Positions 1 through 5,707 of a DNA stretch of 5,707 nucleotides are shown here, in pieces (the stretch's first letter is position 1; each line of letters opens with the position of its first letter). Both the position numbers and the translations under genes were made by a program. The notes below the pieces were generated by a model that worked only from the letters and a program-made list of their open reading frames with translations, did not search any database and was not told the origin of the DNA. This stretch comes from Pseudomonadota bacterium. GTDB lineage: Bacteria > Pseudomonadota > Gammaproteobacteria > Burkholderiales > Burkholderiaceae_B. Where the stretch lies: contig JAEZGR010000107.1 of NCBI GenBank assembly GCA_023437255.1, positions 1-5,707 on the forward strand. The letters are read 5' to 3'.

Positions 1-502
1 CCGGAATTACCCGGCCATCTACGATTTCATGCCCTTGAGGCGTCTGCATCCAGCTGTTAGAAGCCAGAATCCAGAACGTGGAAACCAGCGTGCCCAGTGC
101 CACCATGGCGGTCGAGAAAAAGTGCAGTCCAGGCCCGACACGGTTCCAGCCAAACAGCATGACCCCCAGAAAGCCCGCTTCCAGGAAGAACGCAGTCAGC
201 ACCTCGTAGGTCAGCAATGGTCCGGTAATGCTTCCGGCAAAGTCGGAAAATACACTCCAGTTGGTGCCGAACTGGTAGGCCATCACCAGTCCGGAAACCA
301 CGCCCATGCCGAAGTTCACGGCAAAGATCTTGAGCCAGAACTTGTACAGCCGCAGGTAGACCGCATCACCCGTTTTGAGCCAGAAGCCTTCAAGTACGGC
401 CAGATAACTGGCAAGGCCAATGGTGATCGCCGGGAAAATGATATGGAAGGAGATGGTGAACGCGAACTGCAACCGGGCCAGCATCAGTGCGTCGAGTTCC
501 AT
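1..502 (-). CDS. cioA: Cytochrome bd-type quinol oxidase subunit I, CioA-like (partial, 3' end outside window)
   Basis: This is the haem-bearing subunit of a terminal quinol oxidase in the inner membrane, which oxidises ubiquinol and reduces oxygen to water. Only the first 167 residues are visible. It begins MELDALMLARLQFAF, and His20 in SFHIIFP matches the haem b595 ligand (E. coli CydA His19). Glu100 and Glu108 in the TYEVLTAFFLEAGFLG stretch match E. coli Glu99 and Glu107. Conserved FGTNW (78-82), FGWNRVGPGLHFF and SNSWMQTP follow, with several hydrophobic helices. From memory, the wording is closer to cyanide-insensitive oxidases (CioA) than to E. coli CydA; the Q-loop that would help decide is outside the window. 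The ATG at 502 is chosen because AGGAGGG lies just upstream. The partner subunit cioB should follow to the left but is not visible. The family is certain; the Cio subtype is an inference. Confidence 0.93.
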   Translation of the reverse strand, partial: MELDALMLARLQFAFTISFHIIFPAITIGLASYLAVLEGFWLKTGDAVYLRLYKFWLKIFAVNFGMGVVSGLVMAYQFGTNWSVFSDFAGSITGPLLTYEVLTAFFLEAGFLGVMLFGWNRVGPGLHFFSTAMVALGTLVSTFWILASNSWMQTPQGHEIVDGRVIP

Positions 503-505
503 GCA

Positions 506-512
506 CCCTCCT
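506..512 (-). promoter_or_regulatory. Strong Shine-Dalgarno of the oxidase gene
   Basis: Reads AGGAGGG on the minus strand, three bases before the ATG at 502. It is a near-perfect anti-SD match and fixes the start of the oxidase subunit. No convincing -35/-10 pair was found in the short stretch between this site and the hairpin at 546-578. Confidence 0.8.
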
Positions 513-545
513 GTATTGTGTTACGCCGCTTCAAACCAAACGATA

Positions 546-578
546 ACACCGCCGCAGGCGGACTGCCCACGGCGGTGT
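546..578 (-). terminator. Hairpin downstream of the SYLF lipoprotein gene, candidate terminator
   Basis: ACACCGCCG (546-554) pairs perfectly with CGGCGGTGT (570-578), a 9-bp GC-rich stem. The 15-base loop can form a small inner stem (GCAG with CTGC). It lies about 35 bp beyond the stop of the SYLF gene. On the minus strand it is followed by TTATCGTTTGGTTTG, a broken rather than clean U-tract, so termination is plausible but not certain. It could instead be an mRNA-stabilising or regulatory hairpin ahead of the oxidase gene. Confidence 0.45.
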
Positions 579-612
579 GATCATGAAGACAACGGGTACT
601 GCCGATGCCCCA

Positions 613-1203
613 TCAGAGATCGATGCGCTCGATCTTGGCACCTTCGACCGACACCCCGGCCATCAGGCCGGCATTGGTGAGCGCAAAGGCCACGACGGGC
701 TCTTTGACGGTGGAAGTGTCGAGGCGGCCATTGGCGCCCACGGTTGCCACGGCCACGGTGGCGTCGACACCGGCGGTCCAGCCCGAGCTGTTGCGGAAGT
801 CGGCAAGCGCCTGGTCGGTCATGAACAGAATGACGATGGCGCGCGACTGAGCGCCGGCCTGCAAGCCGATGGAACCCGAAGAGGTGGAGTAGTAGCCGGC
901 GTTCTTGCCACCGACGCGCAACACACCACGGCCATGTTCCACGCCAACGATGAACCCGCCGCTGACGGCTTCGGGGAAAATCAGCACGCCCTTGGCGCGG
1001 TTGACCAGGTCGCGCGAATCGGGCACGGTGTTATACAGGCGTTCAAGCGTGGCATCGGCTGCATTATTGATGCCGGCACGCTGCTCGGCCGGTGTCGCAT
1101 TCTGATTGGGTAGCGTGGTGGTGCAGGCCGTGAAGGCAAGGGCCGTGAAAGCCAGGGCGACGGCGGCGCCGGTACGACGTAAGGCATTGGGTTTCTTTTG
1201 CAT
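613..1203 (-). CDS. SYLF-domain (Ysc84-like) lipoprotein
   Basis: A 196-residue predicted lipoprotein. The first 26 residues are a signal peptide: basic MQKKPNALRR, a hydrophobic Ala/Leu/Phe core, then FTAC, a slightly atypical lipobox with the lipidated Cys at 27. The rest is one SYLF/Ysc84 domain: AKGVLIFPEAVSGGFIVG (about 70-87), the YYSTSSGSIGLQAGAQSRA region (about 104-122), ILFMTDQALADF, a Gly/Ala-rich GVDATVAVATVGANG segment and the closing AFALTNAGLMAGVSVEG. SYLF domains bind lipids in eukaryotic proteins; the role of bacterial lipoprotein members is not settled, so no enzymatic function is claimed. The ATG at 1203 is preferred over an in-frame TTG at 1239 because it has GGAG seven bases upstream and puts the signal peptide at the N-terminus. 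A loose -10 (GATAAT, 1259-1264) lies upstream, but no good -35 was seen. Confidence 0.9.
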   Translation of the reverse strand: MQKKPNALRRTGAAVALAFTALAFTACTTTLPNQNATPAEQRAGINNAADATLERLYNTVPDSRDLVNRAKGVLIFPEAVSGGFIVGVEHGRGVLRVGGKNAGYYSTSSGSIGLQAGAQSRAIVILFMTDQALADFRNSSGWTAGVDATVAVATVGANGRLDTSTVKEPVVAFALTNAGLMAGVSVEGAKIERIDL

Positions 1204-1210
1204 GATTGTT

Positions 1211-1214
1211 CTCC
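1211..1214 (-). promoter_or_regulatory. Shine-Dalgarno that decides the SYLF gene start
   Basis: GGAG on the minus strand with a 7-base spacer to the ATG at 1203. The longer in-frame TTG start at 1239 would put twelve extra residues before the basic n-region of the signal peptide. Confidence 0.6.
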
Positions 1215-1270
1215 AATTGAGGGCGCATAGCCCTAGCAAACCGCGTGCCGAAAGAAAAATTATCTAACGT

Positions 1271-2176
1271 TTATTGCACGGGCACCAGCCTTAAACCCGT
1301 TCTGCGTTCGAATTCCTCGTAGCTGATTGGCGCAGCCGCCGAGGCCTGCGCACTGTTCTCCTGCCAGTGAACCCAGGAGCGACCCGTCTGCGCGTCGTAC
1401 ACCACCTTGTACAGATAGCGGGGCACCGCCACGCCCCCGGGCCCGATGCGCTCGGGCGCGCCTTCGTACACCGGGCCGGTAAACACATAAACGTCGCCCG
1501 CTGCCCGCATCACGTACTTGCGCGTGTCGTTCTCGATCTTGCTCCAGGCCCCGCTGTTGTGGCGCTGATTCTGCGGCACCATGTTCGCCAGACTGAAGCT
1601 CTGTGCCATGGCAGCCGGCGTATGCATATCGGCCGCAGGCGCCATGTGGCCACGCGAGTAACCGGAATTGCGATAGTCCGCCAGCTCGGCCCGCTCTGCC
1701 GCAGGAATGCGGCTGTCGGCAAAGAAACGGTCGCTGCGCTGCACACTGCCCGCCTGCTGAAGCATCTGGCGGTTCAGGCGCTGGGCGACTAAAACCGGCG
1801 TCCGAGTGTCGCCATTATGCAAGATGGCGAAGGCGTCATAGCAAAGTTCACGCAATGAGGCACCCGCAGGCACCACGGGAGCCTTGCCCTGGGGGAAGAA
1901 CTGCGGGCACGACGAGAAACGGGTCTGAACAAATTGGCCGGTGGGCGCCGCCGGGGTGAAGGCTGCGGGCACCTCGAAACCCAGCTGCTCCAGCACCGGT
2001 GCGATCGGTACGTGGCGGGCAAGCTGCGGCTGGAGTGCACAACTGGCAACGGCAAACGAAGCGGCGGCCGAGATGAAAAGCGCCTGTAGAAAGCGCCGGG
2101 GACTGCTGGTGCTACCGGTTTTGCTACGGGATCTGCTGCGGGGGGTGCTGCGACGACGGGACTTCTTGCTGCTCAT
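1271..2176 (-). CDS. DNA/RNA non-specific endonuclease (EndoG/EXOG/NucA, beta-beta-alpha-metal fold), exported
   Basis: A 301-residue nuclease of the NUC1 family, which cuts DNA and RNA using one divalent metal. The active site reads SRGHMAPAADM at 174-184, with His177 the general base. Asn207 in HNSGAW is the metal ligand and Glu215 follows eight residues later, the same spacing as Asn119 and Glu127 in Serratia nuclease. The first motif residue is Ser rather than the usual Asp, a variant also found in human EXOG. The N-terminus is odd: residues 2-28 are almost all Ser, Arg, Lys, Thr and Pro. A hydrophobic segment (29-45) follows, ending VASC, a good lipobox with Cys46, so the enzyme is probably a periplasm-facing lipoprotein or membrane-anchored protein. 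Cys90 and Cys112 could form a disulfide. The ATG at 2176 is the only usable start before the signal segment, but it has no Shine-Dalgarno. The SYLF gene lies 67 bp downstream on the same strand. Confidence 0.93.
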   Translation of the reverse strand: MSSKKSRRRSTPRSRSRSKTGSTSSPRRFLQALFISAAASFAVASCALQPQLARHVPIAPVLEQLGFEVPAAFTPAAPTGQFVQTRFSSCPQFFPQGKAPVVPAGASLRELCYDAFAILHNGDTRTPVLVAQRLNRQMLQQAGSVQRSDRFFADSRIPAAERAELADYRNSGYSRGHMAPAADMHTPAAMAQSFSLANMVPQNQRHNSGAWSKIENDTRKYVMRAAGDVYVFTGPVYEGAPERIGPGGVAVPRYLYKVVYDAQTGRSWVHWQENSAQASAAAPISYEEFERRTGLRLVPVQ

Positions 2177-2184
2177 GCGGCGTC

Positions 2185-2190
2185 ATTGTA
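2185..2190 (-). promoter_or_regulatory. Candidate -10 element of the nuclease gene
   Basis: TACAAT on the minus strand, eight bases before the nuclease ATG at 2176. If used, transcription would start at or within a base or two of the ATG, giving a leaderless mRNA, which fits the missing Shine-Dalgarno. No good -35 is seen at 16-18 bases; TTGAGT (2213-2218) is 22 bases away. A small inverted repeat (GCCGAG-CGG-CTCGGC, 2195-2209) lies immediately upstream. Confidence 0.3.
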
Positions 2191-2191
2191 G

Positions 2192-2320
2192 GCCGCCGAG
2201 CGGCTCGGCATTACTCAATCAGCGTACGCTCAACAAGAGAGCAGCGACCGTTTGCGCAAATCTAGTCGCGAGCGAATCGCTGCAGCGCTTGGCATCACTC
2301 AGGAGCAGCTTGATTTCTGA
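2192..2320 (+). pseudogene. C-terminal remnant of an XRE-type helix-turn-helix regulator
   Basis: Reading from 2192 to the TGA at 2318-2320 gives 42 residues: AAERLGITQSAYAQQE, then SSDRLRKSSRERIAAALG, then ITQEQLDF. This is the typical second half of an XRE/Cro-like HTH domain: end of helix 2, the recognition helix LGITQSAYAQQE, the basic RLRKSSRERIAAALGI helix and the common C-terminal form EQLDF. Small proteins ending this way are often HigA-like antitoxins or phage-type regulators. The N-terminal half is missing: an in-frame TAG sits directly before it (2189-2191), no ATG or GTG occurs in frame (only a TTG at codon 21), and no other upstream frame contains HTH-like sequence. It is therefore a beheaded gene, cut where the nuclease promoter region now begins. 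No toxin partner is visible. The assignment is by pattern recognition of the translation. Confidence 0.72.
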
Positions 2321-2341
2321 AGTCGACTCGATTTCAGACAT

Positions 2342-2385
2342 AAAAAGCAAAAACGCCACCCCGGTTTAGGAGTGGCGTTTTGCTT
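2342..2385 (-). terminator. Rho-independent terminator of tRNA-Lys
   Basis: On the minus strand AAGCAAAACGCCAC pairs with GTGGCGTTTTTGCTT (one extra T bulges) around a 12-base loop, and the stem runs into a T-rich tail (GCTTTTTA). It starts nine bases after the CCA end of the tRNA. Because both arms are A/T-rich at the base, it might also work in the plus direction for the HTH remnant upstream of it. Confidence 0.85.
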
Positions 2386-2393
2386 GAATTCGT

Positions 2394-2469
2394 TGGTGGG
2401 CCGTGAAGGGCTCGAACCTTCGACCAACGGATTAAGAGTCCGCTGCTCTACCAACTGAGCTAACGGCCC
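2394..2469 (-). tRNA. tRNA-Lys, anticodon CUU
   Basis: A complete 76-base cloverleaf with encoded CCA. The acceptor stem GGGCCGT pairs with ACGGCCC, the D-stem GCTC with GAGC, the anticodon stem GCGGA with TCCGT (one G-U pair) and the T-stem GAAGG with CCTTC around TTCGAGC. The anticodon loop is CTCTTAA, so the anticodon is CTT (2434-2436 on the complement), reading AAG lysine codons. A strong promoter lies upstream and a terminator downstream, so it is probably a single-gene transcription unit, although read-through from purB and the cytochrome gene is possible. Its 3' end points toward the HTH remnant; tRNA 3' ends are frequent integrase attachment sites, but no repeated tRNA tail was found in this window. 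Confidence 0.97.
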
Positions 2470-2489
2470 GGTACTGCTGAAAGATCGCT

Positions 2490-2519
2490 ATTCTAAACCC
2501 GATTTTTTCTGTGCGTCAA
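2490..2519 (-). promoter_or_regulatory. Sigma70-type promoter of tRNA-Lys
   Basis: TTGACG (-35, 2514-2519) and TAGAAT (-10, 2490-2495), 18 bases apart, with an A-rich spacer. The expected start is near 2483, leaving a short leader before the mature 5' end at 2469. It sits only 19 bp beyond the stop of the cytochrome gene. Confidence 0.7.
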
Positions 2520-2538
2520 GCGGGTCTCAGAAAAATTT

Positions 2539-3000
2539 TTACTTCTTCTTCCGGAAATCATCGTCACAGGCCTTCCACGACTGACCGGCCTTGCCAAAGG
2601 CCACGCGAAACGCGTCGAAGTCACCCGACTGGGTGGCGGTATCGAGCTCACGCACGGCGGCCTGGAAGTTCTCGGAAGCCTGACGGAAGCCATCGCGGTT
2701 GGTCCAGATGTCGCTGCGTGCCTCGCCGCCCTCATAGCCGGGCGCGTACGCGGGCCACGGCAGATCGGCCAGCATCTTCACCACATCGACGTTTGCCTGG
2801 GCAACCGCCTGATCAAACGGCACCTCGCGCTTGGCCATGGGCGCCAGGCGGCCAAAATGGTTGCCCAGCATCACCATGACTGCGCCACGGTACTTCACAG
2901 CGGCCTGCGGGTCGCGAAACGGCGCCTGCGCCTGCGAAGGTGCGGCAAGACCCATGATCAGAGTGCCGGCAACGGCCAGCATGCCCAGCGATTTCTTCAT
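2539..3000 (-). CDS. Cytochrome c'-like periplasmic protein with a degenerate haem motif
   Basis: A 153-residue protein. Residues 1-24 form a Sec signal peptide (MKKSLGMLAVAG, hydrophobic core, cleavage probably after PSQA). The mature part has the four-helix features of betaproteobacterial cytochrome c': AVKYRGAVMVMLGNHFGRLAP (about 34-54), LPWPAYAPGYEGGEARSDIW (about 80-99) and a C-terminal helix ending DDDFRKKK. Cytochromes c' carry one covalent haem on CxxCH near the C-terminus. Here the aligned residues are Trp142-Lys-Ala-Cys145-Asp146, so the first Cys is Trp and the axial His is Asp; Cys145 is the only Cys in the mature protein. Normal haem attachment and ligation should not be possible. 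The frame is otherwise intact, with GAGG eight bases before the ATG. It follows purB by 39 bp and may be co-transcribed with it. Function is uncertain: a haem-less descendant, or a gene in early decay. Confidence 0.85.
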   Translation of the reverse strand: MKKSLGMLAVAGTLIMGLAAPSQAQAPFRDPQAAVKYRGAVMVMLGNHFGRLAPMAKREVPFDQAVAQANVDVVKMLADLPWPAYAPGYEGGEARSDIWTNRDGFRQASENFQAAVRELDTATQSGDFDAFRVAFGKAGQSWKACDDDFRKKK

Positions 3001-3039
3001 CTGCAGATCCTCATGGCTGAACTTTGAAAAGGAAAAGAA

Positions 3040-4500
<1,461 letters not shown>

Positions 4501-4510
4501 CCCCGCGCCT

Positions 4511-4524
4511 TGGCGGCTCCGCCA
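4511..4524. repeat. Short palindrome between purB and the GST gene
   Basis: TGGCGG-CT-CCGCCA, a near-continuous 6-bp dyad, located where the -35 of purB would be. It could be an operator or a chance product of GC-rich sequence. No matching family motif was recognised. The rest of the 238-bp divergent spacer shows no gene. Confidence 0.3.
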
Positions 4525-4616
4525 GGAAGCGCCAACGCGCCGTCAGGCGACCCGGTTTTCGCCCCCGAAATCAAGCGCAGACCGTTGTTTCCACGCATCA
4601 GAATTAAGGGCTGTCC

Positions 4617-4625
4617 TGCTATACT
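4617..4625 (+). promoter_or_regulatory. Extended -10 promoter of the GST gene
   Basis: TGCTATACT: a TG extension followed by TATACT, one base from the TATAAT consensus. No recognisable -35 at 16-18 bases, as is common for extended -10 promoters. Expected start near 4632, giving a leader of about 20-25 bases before the ATG at 4655. Confidence 0.55.
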
Positions 4626-4654
4626 CTGCCCGCCCCCAACCCTCGAACGTTGCC

Positions 4655-5272
4655 ATGAAACTGATTGGTTCGTTGACAAGCCCTTACGTGCGCAAAACCC
4701 GCGTCGTACTGGCAGAAAAAAAGCTGGAATACGAGTTCGTTCTCGAGAATGTCTGGGAGCAGGATTCCAAGATCCAGCAGTACAACCCGCTGGGCAAAGT
4801 GCCCTGTCTCATCATGGACGACGGCGGCGCATTGTTCGATTCGCGTGTCATCGTCGAATACCTCGATACCCTGTCACCTGTCTGTCGCCTGCTGCCCCAA
4901 TCGGGCCGTGAGCGTGCCGCCATCAAGTGCTGGGAAGCCATTGCCGACGGCGTGCTCGACGCCGCTGTGGCCATCAATATCGAAAACAACCGTCGCGAGC
5001 CTCAGTTCCGCAGTCAGGCCTGGATCGACCGCCAGCATGGCAAGATCATCGCAGCGCTCGACCACATGAACCGTTCGCTCGAAGACCAGCCCGCCTTCTG
5101 CACGGGCGTCAACTTCAGCCTGGCCGACATTGCCGTGGGCTGTGCGCTGGGGTATCTCGACCTGCGCTGCGAAGACATCGCCTGGCGCCAGGATTACCCG
5201 CATCTGCAGCGGCTCGAAGAGAAACTGCGCACCCGTCAGTCCTTCGTGGGCACGGCACCCCCGCGCAACTGA
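4655..5272 (+). CDS. Glutathione S-transferase family protein, YibF-like
   Basis: A 205-residue cytosolic GST. The N-terminal thioredoxin-fold domain (about 1-80) begins MKLIGSLTSPYVRK, with Ser9 in the usual catalytic/GSH-activating place. NPLGKVP at 44-50 contains the cis-proline, and FDSRVIVEYL (61-70) contains the Asp-Ser pair that binds the gamma-glutamyl part of glutathione. The all-helical C-terminal domain includes FSLADIAVGCALGYLDLR (154-171) and ends ESF/QSF-like with TAPP. Length and wording resemble E. coli YibF (202 residues), a GST whose substrate is unknown. It may conjugate glutathione or act on glutathionylated compounds, but no substrate can be assigned. The ATG at 4655 is the first in frame and gives the family-like N-terminus; it lacks a clear Shine-Dalgarno. 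Transcription is divergent from purB and convergent with the TSUP permease, ending at the hairpin at 5290-5317. Confidence 0.93.
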   Translation: MKLIGSLTSPYVRKTRVVLAEKKLEYEFVLENVWEQDSKIQQYNPLGKVPCLIMDDGGALFDSRVIVEYLDTLSPVCRLLPQSGRERAAIKCWEAIADGVLDAAVAINIENNRREPQFRSQAWIDRQHGKIIAALDHMNRSLEDQPAFCTGVNFSLADIAVGCALGYLDLRCEDIAWRQDYPHLQRLEEKLRTRQSFVGTAPPRN

Positions 5273-5289
5273 CCCAAAGATCGATCAAT

Positions 5290-5317
5290 GCAAAAGGGCG
5301 CCGCGGCGCCCTTTTGC
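5290..5317. terminator. Bidirectional rho-independent terminator between GST and TSUP genes
   Basis: GCAAAAGGGCGCC (5290-5302) and GGCGCCCTTTTGC (5305-5317) form a perfect 13-bp inverted repeat. Because the arms carry AAAA and TTTT, RNA from either strand has a GC-rich stem followed by U residues. It lies 17 bp after the GST stop on the plus strand and 1 bp after the permease stop codon on the minus strand, so it can serve both converging genes. Confidence 0.88.
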
Positions 5318-5318
5318 T

Positions 5319-5707
5319 TTACAGCACGCCGAACGCCACCAACGCCTTGTGCAGCATGTAGAGCGAGAGCCCGAACAGCAGCACCGCAAACACCCGCTTC
5401 AACGCCTTGACCGGCAGGCTATGGGCGCAGCGCGCACCCAGCGGTGCGGTGAGCATGCTGATCACCACAATGCTCAACAGCGTGGGTATGTGGATATAGC
5501 CGAACATGCCCGGCACGCCCGTATCTTGTGACTGCCCGGCGCTCACATACCCCACCGTGTTGGCCAAGGCAATGAAGAAACCCAGCGCGGCTGATGTGGC
5601 CACCGCATTGTGCATGGGCACGTTGCTGCGGACCATGAAGGGGATCGACAGAAAGCCGCCGCCCGCCCCCCCCCGCCCCGCCCCGGAGCCAATGCGCACG
5701 CCCATGG
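5319..5707 (-). CDS. TauE/SafE (TSUP) family permease, C-terminal half (partial, 5' end outside window)
   Basis: An inner-membrane transporter of the TauE/SafE (TSUP) family, whose members export or import sulfite, sulfoacetate or other organosulfur anions. The substrate here cannot be told. About 128 C-terminal residues are visible. They include the second family repeat, GAGGGFLSIPFMV, followed by NVPMHNAVATSAALGFFIAL, and three or four hydrophobic segments ending RVFAVLLFGLSLYMLHKAL. The reading frame is open to the right edge, so the ATG at 5705 is probably an internal Met and not the start. The Gly-rich stretch before the GGGF motif reads GSGAGRGGAGGG and is encoded by a G-only run of nine bases (5666-5674). 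An Arg there is unusual for a membrane helix, so that stretch should be treated with caution. The stop codon abuts the shared terminator. Confidence 0.88.
   Translation of the reverse strand, partial: MGVRIGSGAGRGGAGGGFLSIPFMVRSNVPMHNAVATSAALGFFIALANTVGYVSAGQSQDTGVPGMFGYIHIPTLLSIVVISMLTAPLGARCAHSLPVKALKRVFAVLLFGLSLYMLHKALVAFGVL

Noticed and set aside
29..580. A 183-codon plus-strand open frame at the left edge
   Set aside because: It is antisense to the clear quinol oxidase subunit I on the minus strand and has a composition without recognisable domain or start signal.
503..612. FNR/ANR-type operator ahead of the quinol oxidase gene
   Set aside because: TGATCA is present at 578-583, but there is no TTGAT-N4-ATCAA arrangement.
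577..1113. A 178-codon plus-strand open frame with many Gly and His
   Set aside because: It mirrors the Gly/Ala-rich SYLF domain on the other strand; the signal peptide and domain motifs support the minus-strand gene only.
1941..2369. A 142-codon plus-strand open frame covering the nuclease start and the region near the tRNA
   Set aside because: It is in a different frame from the HTH remnant and shows no family features; it is mostly the complement of the nuclease N-terminus.

Overview
The window looks like an ordinary stretch of betaproteobacterial chromosome, most likely from the order Burkholderiales and perhaps from the Alcaligenaceae. This placement is inference. It rests on the high GC content, a purB product close to the E. 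coli type, a periplasmic cytochrome c'-family protein, a SYLF-domain lipoprotein and a cyanide-insensitive (CioA-type) quinol oxidase. Almost everything lies on the minus strand; the clear plus-strand gene is a glutathione S-transferase.

Layout from left to right: (1) 1-502, minus: the N-terminal 167 residues of a cytochrome bd / CIO quinol oxidase subunit I, cut by the window edge. (2) 613-1203, minus: a SYLF (Ysc84-like) lipoprotein, with a hairpin at 546-578 between it and the oxidase. (3) 1271-2176, minus: an exported, probably membrane-anchored DNA/RNA non-specific endonuclease of the EndoG/EXOG/NucA type. (4) 2192-2320, plus: the C-terminal 42 codons of an XRE-type helix-turn-helix regulator with no start codon, abutting the nuclease promoter region. 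(5) 2342-2519, minus: tRNA-Lys(CUU) with its own sigma70-like promoter and a rho-independent terminator. (6) 2539-3000 and 3040-4416, minus: a cytochrome c'-like protein and purB (adenylosuccinate lyase), 39 bp apart and possibly co-transcribed. (7) 4417-4654: a divergent control region. (8) 4655-5272, plus: a YibF-like glutathione S-transferase. (9) 5290-5317: a perfect 13-bp inverted repeat acting as a shared terminator for convergent genes. (10) 5319-5707, minus: the C-terminal half of a TauE/SafE (TSUP) permease, cut by the right edge.

The genes do not form one obvious pathway. They mix central metabolism (purB), respiration (cioA), envelope proteins (SYLF lipoprotein, nuclease, TSUP permease) and redox or detoxification functions (GST). 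I see no convincing new multi-gene system. The observations most worth checking are the beheaded HTH gene between the nuclease and the tRNA, and the cytochrome c'-like protein whose CxxCH haem motif reads W-K-A-C-D (first Cys and axial His both replaced) in an otherwise intact reading frame. Also of interest are a possibly leaderless nuclease mRNA and a G9 tract inside the permease gene.
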